Translations under genes and position numbers: made by a program | Notes under the pieces: generated by a model | Databases searched by the model: none | What the model was told of the DNA's origin: nothing | Seen by the model: only the letters and a program-made list of their open reading frames with translations | NCBI GenBank assembly: GCA_021107435.1 | Contig: JAIOSV010000096.1 | Coordinates: forward strand, 16,457 to 80,456 | Origin: Candidatus Sabulitectum sp. | Lineage (GTDB): Bacteria > Fermentibacterota > Fermentibacteria > Fermentibacterales > JCC-6 | Length of the DNA: 64,000 bases | Direction of reading: 5' to 3' | Shown here: piece by piece, positions 17,469 through 25,758 of the stretch | Position numbering within the stretch: the stretch's first letter is position 1 | Layout: the number at the start of each line of letters is the position of its first letter

Positions 17469-18881
17469 TCAACCTCTTCCGATAGACAACAGAGTGTTAC
17501 CCATGTCTTTGAGAATGGAACGCTGATTGTTTGTTAGTACATTGTTGGCATCGAACAGTATGTAGTTGCCACGGGTACGCAGCCAGAGGTTGAAATCAAT
17601 CCTTCGATAATCATTGTGCGGTACTGCAAAAACGATTGCATCAAAAGTCTCAGGCTCCGGCAGATCTGCGGAAACCGGCATCTGCATTTCATTCCAGTAT
17701 TTGACAAACGGATCACATGGAGAGACAAAAGCGCCTTCTCTGAGGGCTTGAGCGGTGAATTTTTCAGAAGGTGAATATCTTGTATCACCTACATCCTGTC
17801 TGTAACTGATGCCCATTAAAAGTATTTTTTTTCCGCTGATGGAACCACCGAAGTGTTTTCTGAGTTTACCAAGCGTAACCAGTGGCATCTCACCGTTTAT
17901 TTTTATTGCCTGTGAAGAAAAAGGAAATTCATGACCGTCCAGGTGGAACAGTTCTTTTGCGGCAAGCTTTGCAAAAAGTGGATCTTTGGTTAAGCAGTAC
18001 CCACCTACACCAAAACCAGGTTGACGCATATTTGAATGGGTTGGTCTCATTCTGATTGCATCAATAACCTCAAAAAGATCGAAGCCAACTTCTTCCGCGA
18101 ATCTGCCCCATTCCTCCATGAAGGCAATATTCACGGCTCTGTAGCTGTTTTCCAGAACCTTTGCTGTTTCCGATGCAAATGTTGTTTGCAATCTGGTCAG
18201 CGGATACTCTTTCACGTTGATTATTTTTGAGAGAAAAGCTTCACACTGATTAGCTGCTTGAACTGATATACCGGAGTAAACTCTCCAGAAGTTGACAATT
18301 GAGTCGAGGTATTCTGCCCCGGGCATTACCCGTTCATAAGAGTGGGCCACAAGCACAGAGCCCGGGTCTATACCACGTTTAGCCAGGTGCTCATCCAGTA
18401 AAGGTCTGATAATGCTGACACATGTTCCAGGTGGAACAGTTGTTTCAACAATTATCAGTGTGCCCTTCCTGACACCTTTGCCAAGAGTGTGAATGGCTTT
18501 CTTGAATGGTGCAAAATTAACATTTGGAGTCGTACCATCAATTGAGGAGATATCCAGATTCACACTGATCACGACAACATCGGCTTTTCCAATCACACTG
18601 TGATCTGTTGTTGCCCTGAGATTTCCACGCTTTACACAGTTTTCTGTTCCTTTGATCATGGATTGGTCAACAGTTTCAAAGGGAAATATCCCTGAATTGA
18701 TGCTGTTGACTCTTTTGTTGCCTGCCGGGTTGTCCAGATCAATACCAATAACATCGAAGCAGGGAGCGCTGTTTGTATCAGCCGCACTGGCCACGGCAAC
18801 GGCCATTGCCGCTCCTACGAAGCCAAGACCCTGGACAACCACAGTCTTCGGAACCGTATCTGAATCAAACATCATACTCAT
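17469..18881 (-). CDS. UDP-glucose/GDP-mannose-type nucleotide-sugar 6-dehydrogenase
   Basis: 470 residues; oxidises the C6 alcohol of an NDP-sugar to a carboxylate in two NAD+-dependent steps. The N-terminus has the Rossmann motif VVVQGLGFVGAAMAVAVA, the substrate-binding middle domain has ETTVPPGTC, and the catalytic cysteine lies in FGVGGYCLTKDP. The C-terminal UDP-binding domain follows (LLMGISYRQDVGDTRYSPS). The GGYCLTKDP form resembles the WecC/UDP-ManNAc dehydrogenase branch more than classical Ugd, but the substrate cannot be fixed. GGGAG lies 5 nt before the ATG. Confidence 0.9.
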   Translation of the reverse strand: MSMMFDSDTVPKTVVVQGLGFVGAAMAVAVASAADTNSAPCFDVIGIDLDNPAGNKRVNSINSGIFPFETVDQSMIKGTENCVKRGNLRATTDHSVIGKADVVVISVNLDISSIDGTTPNVNFAPFKKAIHTLGKGVRKGTLIIVETTVPPGTCVSIIRPLLDEHLAKRGIDPGSVLVAHSYERVMPGAEYLDSIVNFWRVYSGISVQAANQCEAFLSKIINVKEYPLTRLQTTFASETAKVLENSYRAVNIAFMEEWGRFAEEVGFDLFEVIDAIRMRPTHSNMRQPGFGVGGYCLTKDPLFAKLAAKELFHLDGHEFPFSSQAIKINGEMPLVTLGKLRKHFGGSISGKKILLMGISYRQDVGDTRYSPSEKFTAQALREGAFVSPCDPFVKYWNEMQMPVSADLPEPETFDAIVFAVPHNDYRRIDFNLWLRTRGNYILFDANNVLTNNQRSILKDMGNTLLSIGRG

Positions 18882-19034
18882 TGAATCTCCCTGGAGAAAC
18901 GGGTAAAAGCATGCTCAGTTTCAAAACCATTGCAGCAATTATAAAGCATCATACTTTCCAGTGTATCGGTTATGAAAAAGAAGTTTACTGCACTGCAAAA
19001 GCTGCTGATATTCCGGCTCAGACACGCTCCCAGG

Positions 19035-19919
19035 TCAATCCTGCTTCAGCCAGTAATTCACTATGGAAACAAGGGTTGAACGGAATGGTATCAATGGTTC
19101 CCATCCCAGCGCAGATTGAACCCTGGAGATATCAGCGTATATGCATTCCACCATTGGGTTGTGTTCAGAATTTACCTCTACAGGTACCTGCATCTCCAAT
19201 ATATCCTGAAAAGTATCTACCACTTCCGTTCCTGACCTGGGGATACCCGTTCCCAGGTTGAATTTTCCTGAAATTCTCTGAGCTGCCATCTGGACCATAG
19301 CTTCTGCCACATCATTCACATCGATCAGATCTCTCAGAGTGTGTAGCGGACCGGTTTGCAGTGGAGGGCGTATCTTTCCCCGAGAGATTCCAACCAGTTT
19401 TTGTGCCACGGCAGAGGTCATCATACCGGGGGATTGTTCCGCTCCGAAAAGGTTGAAAATTCTGGCGGAAGCAAGGGGAATATCACGAAGAGAGCATATT
19501 TCTTCTGCGATTTTTTCTTTTTTCAGCATGGTTTTTCCGTAATCTGTAATCGGAACAGCAGGGTCATCGTCATGTATACAGCCATCAGGATCCCGGGGAA
19601 TTCCATAAACAGCACAGGAACTGGCCAGAACAACACATTCAGAATTTCCCTGAAGGGCATTAAGCAGGTTGGTAGTACCCCGAACATTAACGCGGGTCAT
19701 GTCCCGGTAATTTCCCCTGATACCGGCAAGATGTATGACAGCATCAAAGTGTATGCCACTGAGTACTTCAGAAACTTCGTTTTCCTTTGAAAGGTCGCAT
19801 TTTAAAATACAGTGATCCCCGACCAGATCAAGGCCAAGAACTTCGTTTCCCATTGCAGAGGCGATGCTGGCAATTCTTCTTCCCAGAAAGCCAGCAGCTC
19901 CGGTCACAAGAATTTTCAT
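19035..19919 (-). CDS. NAD-dependent epimerase/dehydratase (extended SDR) with altered catalytic Lys
   Basis: 294 residues. N-terminus MKILVTGAAGFLGRRIA binds the dinucleotide, and the Ser/Tyr region is ASSCAVYG ... TDYGKTMLKKEK. The usual YxxxK reads Y-G-K-T-M, so the catalytic lysine position is Met, with lysines 2 residues after the Tyr and two further on. Most relatives are sugar-nucleotide epimerases, dehydratases or reductases. The change could mean a shifted active site or reduced activity. It overlaps the nucleotidyltransferase by 4 nt, which suggests both act on the same NDP-sugar. Confidence 0.82.
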   Translation of the reverse strand: MKILVTGAAGFLGRRIASIASAMGNEVLGLDLVGDHCILKCDLSKENEVSEVLSGIHFDAVIHLAGIRGNYRDMTRVNVRGTTNLLNALQGNSECVVLASSCAVYGIPRDPDGCIHDDDPAVPITDYGKTMLKKEKIAEEICSLRDIPLASARIFNLFGAEQSPGMMTSAVAQKLVGISRGKIRPPLQTGPLHTLRDLIDVNDVAEAMVQMAAQRISGKFNLGTGIPRSGTEVVDTFQDILEMQVPVEVNSEHNPMVECIYADISRVQSALGWEPLIPFRSTLVSIVNYWLKQD

Positions 19920-20644
19920 TCAATTTCCCGAAGATACACAGATGGATCTGCGGTGAATTCTTCCTGTGCAACAGCGTAATCCTCAGGATTCCCAATATCA
20001 AGCCAGTGAGCTTCGCTGAACTCGCATTCAACAAGTTCTCCGGCATTGCCAAGGATTTGTACAAGGTCGGGGAAATCCATTTTCTCACCTTTTGGGATGA
20101 ATCCAAGAGCTTTTTTTGAATAGGCGTAGATTCCCATGCTTACATCGTAGTCATAAGATGGTTTTTCCATGTATCCGGTAACTTTCCGGCCGTCATGTTT
20201 TACCACACCCAGTTGAAGCTTTATTTTTTTGCAGTGCATGGCAATGGTCAGAGTTGCTCCGGAACTGACATGATTATCGTACAATCTACTGAAGTTGAGA
20301 GTGGTGAACAGGTCTCCATTCAGTACCAGAAAGTGTTCGGGAAGGTTGTCAATCAGTCTAAGGGGGGCTGCGGTTCCAAGTGGAGAAGATTCTTTGATCC
20401 AGGTGAAGGTGATGCCTCTCTTTTTCAGCGGATGGTCATGAAAGTAAGCTCTGAGCAGTTCACTAAGGTAACCGGTTAAGAAGATCAGTTCATTGAAACC
20501 GTGCGCTACCAGTTGTTGTGCCAGAATTTCCACAACAGGATGTTGTCCCAGAGGGACCAGAGGTTTCGGGAATATTGCGGTGTATGGTGCAAGTCTTGTG
20601 CCTTTGCCTCCCGCAAGAATCACGGCAACACGTCTTTCTGTCAT
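19916..20644 (-). CDS. Sugar-phosphate nucleotidyltransferase
   Basis: 242 residues with the NTP-transferase signature VILAGGKGTRLAPYTAIFPKPLVPLG and a later NGDLFTT metal-binding segment. It activates a sugar-1-phosphate to an NDP-sugar; relatives include glucose-1-phosphate and mannose-1-phosphate nucleotidylyltransferases. AAGGGG lies 8 nt before the ATG. The next gene starts within its stop (ATGA overlap). The length is that of the short catalytic-domain-only type without the C-terminal left-handed helix acyltransferase domain. Confidence 0.88.
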   Translation of the reverse strand: MTERRVAVILAGGKGTRLAPYTAIFPKPLVPLGQHPVVEILAQQLVAHGFNELIFLTGYLSELLRAYFHDHPLKKRGITFTWIKESSPLGTAAPLRLIDNLPEHFLVLNGDLFTTLNFSRLYDNHVSSGATLTIAMHCKKIKLQLGVVKHDGRKVTGYMEKPSYDYDVSMGIYAYSKKALGFIPKGEKMDFPDLVQILGNAGELVECEFSEAHWLDIGNPEDYAVAQEEFTADPSVYLREIE

Positions 20645-20664
20645 ACATGGTACCCCTTTACAGG

Positions 20665-21387
20665 CTAGCGACGAAATATTTTTCTTCTAAGTAGATACTG
20701 GAACATTTCAATAAGGATGTTTATAATAACTGAAGGCTTGTCAAGCGATGACTCTCCGTGTGTTCTAGGAGTGTAGACAAATCCGAGTTCGTAAATCTCA
20801 GTCTCTGTGCGGCGGATTTCTGCCACCAGTTCGGCATCGTAAAAGCAGCCGTCCGCCCGCAGTTTTAGCTTTTTCAGGAGATGCCGTGAGACGACTTTCA
20901 TTGAAAAATTTACATCTTTGACATTGAGTCTGAAAAAAAACTGTATTATGCCGTTATAGACCGAACTGAATAATTTTCTCTTGAAACTCTCCCGTTCACC
21001 AATGCGGTAGCCGATCACAACATCGTGGGAGCCCAGAAGAGGAATGATTTTTCCGATTTCTCCCACATCAAAAGGCTCATCACCATCAATGTAGAGAATA
21101 TAGTCCATGGTTGAATTGGCAAATCCCAGCCTGATAGCACTTCCCAGCCCTTCCCTGTTTATCTGATGAATAATACGGATGTGGGAGTCGGATGCAGCCA
21201 GTTTATCAGCAATATCCGCAGTGAGATCAGTGCTTCCACTTTCAATAATAAGTATTTCGTAATCGTCGAAACCGTTTGCAAGCACTCTCATTAGTGTTGT
21301 AACGGCATTTTCCACATTGTTTTCTTCGTTGTAAACTGGAACAACTGCGGAAATTGTAGGTGCTGCAGTTCCGTGATCAGCAGTCAT
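20665..21387 (-). CDS. Family 2 glycosyltransferase
   Basis: 240 residues with a GT-A fold: ISAVVPVYNEENNVENAV at the N-terminus, IIESGSTDLTADI, and the metal/nucleotide D-x-D as YIDGDEPFD. A C-terminal basic, hydrophobic stretch (FQYLLRRKIFRR) may associate with the membrane. Likely transfers a sugar to a lipid or polysaccharide acceptor; resembles the DPM-like group of GT2. It is the first gene of the minus-strand cluster. Confidence 0.85.
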   Translation of the reverse strand: MTADHGTAAPTISAVVPVYNEENNVENAVTTLMRVLANGFDDYEILIIESGSTDLTADIADKLAASDSHIRIIHQINREGLGSAIRLGFANSTMDYILYIDGDEPFDVGEIGKIIPLLGSHDVVIGYRIGERESFKRKLFSSVYNGIIQFFFRLNVKDVNFSMKVVSRHLLKKLKLRADGCFYDAELVAEIRRTETEIYELGFVYTPRTHGESSLDKPSVIINILIEMFQYLLRRKIFRR

Positions 21388-21567
21388 AAGAGAATTCCCC
21401 CACTAAGCATGTAGTATCTGATTTAACCCCTGGGTGAAAAGACACCGACACATTTTACCCGATGATACCTGACGCTGCAATATAATGAAATACCCGCAGG
21501 TAATTCTTGACTGTTTCTGTCTTGATTGAACGGTTGTCCGGTAAGATCAGGTTGCCGCTTGATGCTT

Positions 21568-21596
21568 TTGACATGTAAACAAATGTATACTATTTT
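21568..21596 (+). promoter_or_regulatory. Promoter of DUF6504-dinB with embedded palindromic operator
   Basis: TTGACA (21568-21573) and TATTTT (21591-21596) are 17 nt apart. The palindrome GTAAACA-AA-TGTATAC (21575-21590; 6 of 7 arm positions pair) fills the spacer, so a protein bound there would block RNA polymerase. The same arrangement precedes the DnaE2-like gene. A damage-inducible repressor such as LexA is the leading guess. Confidence 0.65.
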
Positions 21597-21626
21597 ACCT
21601 TTGGAGAAAGATGCCGGAGGTAAATT

Positions 21627-21878
21627 TTGCAGGAACTGGGCGAGCGGATAGAGATGATTTGCCACTTCGCAGGCGGCAGTGTGACTCCCTGCAGGTTCCG
21701 CTGGCAGAATAGTATTTATCATGTGGTACGGGTTTCCTCCTCATGGGAGAGTCGCAGAGGTACTGTGAAGTTTTATCACTATGTGGTTCGCACATCCGAT
21801 GACGATGTGTATGAGATTCATCTCAATACCGAGACCATGGGCTGGATTATAGACTGTGAGTATTCCCATGGGGCCTGA
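21627..21878 (+). CDS. Small DUF6504-like protein preceding dinB
   Basis: 83 residues from TTG 21627, with GGAGG 6 nt upstream. The core SVTPCRFRWQNSIYHVVRVSSSWES...FYHYVVRTSDDDVYEIHLNTETMGWIIDCEY resembles DUF6504, a small beta-rich domain that I recall near Y-family polymerases in other bacteria. Its last 23 nt overlap the dinB start, so the two are cotranscribed and probably coupled. A role as an accessory factor to the polymerase is inference from this linkage. The family name is from memory. Confidence 0.65.
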   Translation: MQELGERIEMICHFAGGSVTPCRFRWQNSIYHVVRVSSSWESRRGTVKFYHYVVRTSDDDVYEIHLNTETMGWIIDCEYSHGA

Positions 21879-23022
21879 CCGCAGAATACTTCACATGGAC
21901 ATGGATGCCTACTTTGCTTCAGTTGAGTTGCTGGGGCGGGAAGAACTTCTTGGCAGACCTGTGATAGTAGGTGGCGATCCCGGCTTCCGCTCGGTGGTAA
22001 CCTCCTGCACATACGAGGCCCGGAAGTACGGAGTACACGCCGGAATGTCTATGACACGGGCTCTGAATCTGGTTCCCCATGCGGTTATCCTCTCAGGCAG
22101 CTTTGCACGTTACAAAACATACAGCAATCGTATTATTGAGGTGCTTCTTTCGTTTACTCCCAGGGTACAGGCTACCAGTATAGACGAGGCTTTCATGGAT
22201 ATCACCGGCACCTCCGGCGGGATCGTTGACCGGGCCCGGGAGGTACAGGAAGCGGTCTATGATGCTACTTCTCTGTGGTGTACTGTGGGCTGCGGCCCCA
22301 ACAGGCTTCTGGCAAAGATGGCATCAAACCTGTACAAACCCAGAGGAACAGGACTGCTTATGCCCGATGATATTGTTGATCTTCCGGCAGGTGCTATCTG
22401 GGGAATTGGCTCCGGTACTGCCGATAAACTTGGAATGTTCGGCATTGATACCATCGGGAAACTTCGCGATCTTACCCGGGGAACCCTGAAGTCTATTCTC
22501 GGCTGCAGTGGAGAAGAGATATACAGGTATGCCCGTGGTATAGATGACCAACCCGTGAGGTATTTCGGACACAAAACTGCTCCAAAGTCCATGGGGCACG
22601 AGCACACATTCAGCAGTGATGTATCTGCTCCGGAAGAGTACATGCCCGCCCTTGCCATGGTGTGTCAGAAAACCGGATGCCGTCTTCGGGAAGGGGGATG
22701 GCTTGGAAGCGTGGTGATGTTGAAGTATCGCCTCCGGAACATGAAAAGGGTAACCCGGCGCAGAATACTTTCATCTCCTACAGATCAGGATCAGACCATA
22801 CTGGCTGCCGCGGAAGGAATGGCCGAACAGCACATAGATGAGCCAATACGCCTTATCGGCGTGTCCGTCAGTCACTTTGTCCTATCGGAAACTGCTCAGC
22901 TTTCCTTTTTCCCGGAAAAGACAGTGGAACTGAACAAGGCTGCCGACAAGGTAAGGAATCGCTATGGAGACAGGGCCATAGTCAGTGCCCGGTCGCTGGA
23001 GTACGTTCAGGGGAAACGGTAA
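21856..23022 (+). CDS. dinB: DNA polymerase IV (Y-family translesion polymerase)
   Basis: 388 residues; an error-prone polymerase that bypasses template lesions. Catalytic carboxylates are D15/D17 in HMDMDAYFASVE and D110/E111 in SIDEAFMDITG. Palm, fingers, helix-hairpin-helix thumb and little-finger domains are all present by length. GTG 21856 overlaps the preceding small gene by 23 nt; ATG 21868 is the alternative start. The C-terminus (ETAQLSFFPEK) has a QLSFF stretch that looks like a beta-clamp-binding motif. Regulation is probably through the palindromic operator 280 nt upstream. Confidence 0.93.
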   Translation: MSIPMGPDRRILHMDMDAYFASVELLGREELLGRPVIVGGDPGFRSVVTSCTYEARKYGVHAGMSMTRALNLVPHAVILSGSFARYKTYSNRIIEVLLSFTPRVQATSIDEAFMDITGTSGGIVDRAREVQEAVYDATSLWCTVGCGPNRLLAKMASNLYKPRGTGLLMPDDIVDLPAGAIWGIGSGTADKLGMFGIDTIGKLRDLTRGTLKSILGCSGEEIYRYARGIDDQPVRYFGHKTAPKSMGHEHTFSSDVSAPEEYMPALAMVCQKTGCRLREGGWLGSVVMLKYRLRNMKRVTRRRILSSPTDQDQTILAAAEGMAEQHIDEPIRLIGVSVSHFVLSETAQLSFFPEKTVELNKAADKVRNRYGDRAIVSARSLEYVQGKR

Positions 23023-23024
23023 TC

Positions 23025-23852
23025 ATGGATCTGTTTGAAACAAATGCGGAAGAAAAGAAGTTACCAGGGGAAGCCGGACTGTTTCTGGGAACATCGGGCT
23101 ACAGCTTCCCTGACTGGCTGAATGTATTCTATCCGTCACGCATTGCAAAGAAAGACTGGCTCGGGTATTATGCTCTTAAGTTCAACTCGGTTGAGATCAA
23201 TTCCACCTACTACAGAATACTCTCCGACAGTTCCACCGGAAAAATGACGGATTCCGTTCCCGGCGGTTTTTCCTTTTCTGTAAAGCTTCACTCCTCCATG
23301 ACCCACTCCATGGATGCGAATAAAGATGACTGGATCGCTTTCCACCGGATGCTTTCACCTTTCATCCTGTCAGGCAAAATGGGAATGATTCTTGCTCAGT
23401 TCCCGTGGTCATTTCCGCTTGAAGAGGCATCATTCAACTATCTTGCCATCCTCCGTGAAAATCTCAAGGGCAGAAAGACAGTCGTTGAATTCAGGCATGA
23501 CAAATGGTACACCCCGGAGCCTCTGAAACGGGTGCGTGAAATGGATTTCATTCCGGTGTCAGTTGATCTGCCCGGTCTGCAGGGGCTGCCGGAGACAGGC
23601 CTGCTTGCCGGTGATAATGCTGTTTACCTGAGGCTCCACGGAAGAAACTCCGGCAAGTGGTGGGGGAACATGCAGGAGAGATATGACTATCTTTATTCAG
23701 TCAGGGAAATGGCAACATGGGCTGACAAGCTCAGAAGCCTGTCAAAGGATGTGAAGAGGTGCTATGTTTTCTTCAACAATTGTCACATGGGAAAAGCGGC
23801 TCTTAATGCCAGGGACATGGAAAAACTCCTTGCCGGGAGTACCGGAGGCTGA
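23025..23852 (+). CDS. DUF72 domain protein
   Basis: 275 residues with the DUF72 TIM-barrel pattern: LFLGTSGYSFPDWLNVFYP at the N-terminus, FNSVEINSTYYRI, FSFSVKLHSSMTH, AQFPWSF and VVEFRHDKWY, and late CYVFFNNCHMGKAALNA. The family is widespread and biochemically uncharacterised; a phosphoesterase or nuclease role has been guessed but not shown. It begins 2 nt after dinB, so it belongs to the same transcript and might contribute to DNA repair. That link is inference. Confidence 0.88.
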   Translation: MDLFETNAEEKKLPGEAGLFLGTSGYSFPDWLNVFYPSRIAKKDWLGYYALKFNSVEINSTYYRILSDSSTGKMTDSVPGGFSFSVKLHSSMTHSMDANKDDWIAFHRMLSPFILSGKMGMILAQFPWSFPLEEASFNYLAILRENLKGRKTVVEFRHDKWYTPEPLKRVREMDFIPVSVDLPGLQGLPETGLLAGDNAVYLRLHGRNSGKWWGNMQERYDYLYSVREMATWADKLRSLSKDVKRCYVFFNNCHMGKAALNARDMEKLLAGSTGG

Positions 23853-23855
23853 TCT

Positions 23856-24791
23856 ATGAAAAAAATAGTTGTATTTGCAATTCTTGCTCTCCTCATTTCC
23901 GCCTGTGATTCCACAGGACCATCCATCAACAGCGAATTTCCAGCATTCATGCTTCAGTGCGTGAATACCGGTGGTCCCCCCACAGCATGTGATTTCCTTG
24001 GAGGAAGCGGAGACGGTCTGGCCGCCGCCGGAACCTACCTGTATTTTATAGACAGGGATGCCGGTTACGTAAAGGCTGAGGTGGCGCTTGGCGTACCGGT
24101 TACCGATGTGGGCAGTTCTCCCGAGGGCGGTTACGGTCTGGCTCTTGGCGGTAATGTTCTTTATGTGATTTCCAACGATATCTACACCGTTCACCAGCAG
24201 GTTCTTCTCTCCGAGGTGGGCAGTTTCATAATTCCCCGTCCTTCTTCCACAGTGATCTTTGTGCTGTGCGCCGACGGCACTCTGATCAAGGTGGAGACTG
24301 TTGGCTGGACCATCACCAAGTCAGGCCCTACAAACGCAACCGATCCGGTGGCTGCTGCTCTTGGAACCAGTGGAGACTATATCTTTATAGCCGACAGTGA
24401 TGGCAAGGTGTACAAGATATCCACCAGTGATTTTTCTACAGTGGCGGAAACAACTGTAGACGGTGGAGTGAACGGAATGTGCTCAACAGTGCTGGGTGAG
24501 GTATTTGTTTCTCCTGAGGGGAAAAGCGAGGTCTGGGCCATTGACTGCGGAACCGGTCAGCATTCAAGAACCTTCAGTGTTCCCTACCCGGCAACCGCTC
24601 TTGCTGTTACAAGCAGCGGCAAGTACTTCTACGCCACAGTTCCGGGCCATGGATTCGCAGTAGTGAACACAGTGGACAACACTGTTGAAGCTGTGATAAG
24701 CAGTTATGGAGATCCGGTGGACATGGCAATAAACAACCAGACCACCAGAGCTCTGCTCTGTACTTCAGATCTTTTTGTTCTGGAACGGTAA
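23856..24791 (+). CDS. YVTN-type beta-propeller lipoprotein
   Basis: 311 residues; MKKIVVFAILALLISACDS is a lipoprotein signal with a lipobox ISAC. The mature part has repeats of about 40 residues (YIFIADSDGKVYKIS, VFVSPEGKSEVWAIDCG, FAVVNTVDNTVEAVISSYGDPVDMAI) like YVTN/NHL propellers. GGAGG precedes the ATG. It ends 6 nt before the stop of the convergent prepilin peptidase gene, and no terminator was seen in that gap. Function unknown. Confidence 0.78.
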   Translation: MKKIVVFAILALLISACDSTGPSINSEFPAFMLQCVNTGGPPTACDFLGGSGDGLAAAGTYLYFIDRDAGYVKAEVALGVPVTDVGSSPEGGYGLALGGNVLYVISNDIYTVHQQVLLSEVGSFIIPRPSSTVIFVLCADGTLIKVETVGWTITKSGPTNATDPVAAALGTSGDYIFIADSDGKVYKISTSDFSTVAETTVDGGVNGMCSTVLGEVFVSPEGKSEVWAIDCGTGQHSRTFSVPYPATALAVTSSGKYFYATVPGHGFAVVNTVDNTVEAVISSYGDPVDMAINNQTTRALLCTSDLFVLER

Positions 24792-24797
24792 GCCGGC

Positions 24798-25664
24798 TTA
24801 GCCCAGAAGGTTCATGTAGGCATTCCAGAGGGGTTTTCCGAAGAAAAGAGCCAGCACTGCTCCGGCTGCCATGAACGGGCCGAAGGGAATGGGTGTATTC
24901 CGCTTTTTACCGCCGAATGCCATCATTGCTCCGCCTGAAACTGCTCCCAGAATAAAAGCCGCGAAAAAAGCGATAACAGTTGAAGCCGGGCCCAGAAATG
25001 CTCCAATGCAGGCCGCGAGCTTGATGTCGCCCCAGCCCATCCCACCCTGAAATTCATCCTCTTCATCCTCAAAACCTTCAGGTGCTTCTGTTCGGATGTT
25101 TCTTTTCTTCAGATACATTGATGCTCCGGTTCTGATAAGAAGAAAGAATACCGCGCCAGCTGCAGCAGTGATAAGGGAAGTGAGTATCCCCGGACTTCCG
25201 GGCAGCAGGGCAAGCAGTATTCCAGCGACAGTTCCGCCTATACTTACCTCATCAAGAATTATGAACTGCTCAAGATCGGTTCTTACAACCACCACCATCA
25301 GGGAAATCAGTACAGCAAAACTGACAAAGGAAAGAGAGTAACCGGTCTGCAGAGCTGCCAGTGTAAAGAGAATTCCCGTTATCAGCTCGGTAACGGGGTA
25401 TCTGACTGAAATAGTCATGGAGCAGTTTCTGCATTTCCCCCGAAGAAGCAGGTAGCTCAGTACGGGAATGTTGTCAATCGGTTCTATTTCCTTCCCGCAC
25501 CCCGGACAGGCGCTTGGTGGGGAAACAATGGATTTTCCAAGAGGAACCCGCCAGATAACCACGTTAAGAAAGCTGCCGATGCATAGTCCGAATAGACCTG
25601 CGAATACAGTGAAGATGCTGTCAATACTGATGATAGAAAACCTTTCCTGAAAAGAGGCTTGCAC
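24798..25664 (-). CDS. Prepilin leader peptidase/N-methyltransferase (A24 family)
   Basis: 288-residue inner-membrane aspartic peptidase that cleaves type IV prepilin or pseudopilin leaders and methylates the new N-terminus. It has the zinc cysteines CPGC (C53, C56) and CRNC (C78, C81), the catalytic Asp D130 in VVRTDLEQF and the GxGD-type D213 in [10 protein letters not shown]. Hydrophobic segments fit an eight-span topology. Start is GTG 25664 with AAGGA 5 nt upstream. An acidic loop ([11 protein letters not shown]) precedes the second catalytic segment. No pilin gene lies nearby. Its start overlaps the promoter of the divergent porin gene. Confidence 0.92.
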   Translation of the reverse strand: MQASFQERFSIISIDSIFTVFAGLFGLCIGSFLNVVIWRVPLGKSIVSPPSACPGCGKEIEPIDNIPVLSYLLLRGKCRNCSMTISVRYPVTELITGILFTLAALQTGYSLSFVSFAVLISLMVVVVRTDLEQFIILDEVSIGGTVAGILLALLPGSPGILTSLITAAAGAVFFLLIRTGASMYLKKRNIRTEAPEGFEDEEDEFQGGMGWGDIKLAACIGAFLGPASTVIAFFAAFILGAVSGGAMMAFGGKKRNTPIPFGPFMAAGAVLALFFGKPLWNAYMNLLG

Positions 25665-25688
25665 AAATCCTTACCGGAGAAGTATAAT
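25659..25688 (+). promoter_or_regulatory. Sigma70 promoter of the porin gene
   Basis: TTGCAC (25659-25664) and TATAAT (25683-25688) are 18 nt apart, about 70 nt upstream of the porin ATG. The -35 box overlaps the first codons of the divergent prepilin peptidase gene. Confidence 0.65.
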
Positions 25689-25758
25689 TCCACCTGACAC
25701 TGACCGGAAGATATGGTTTTTTCGGTCAACAACCTTGAAAACAAAAGGGGTGTATTTA

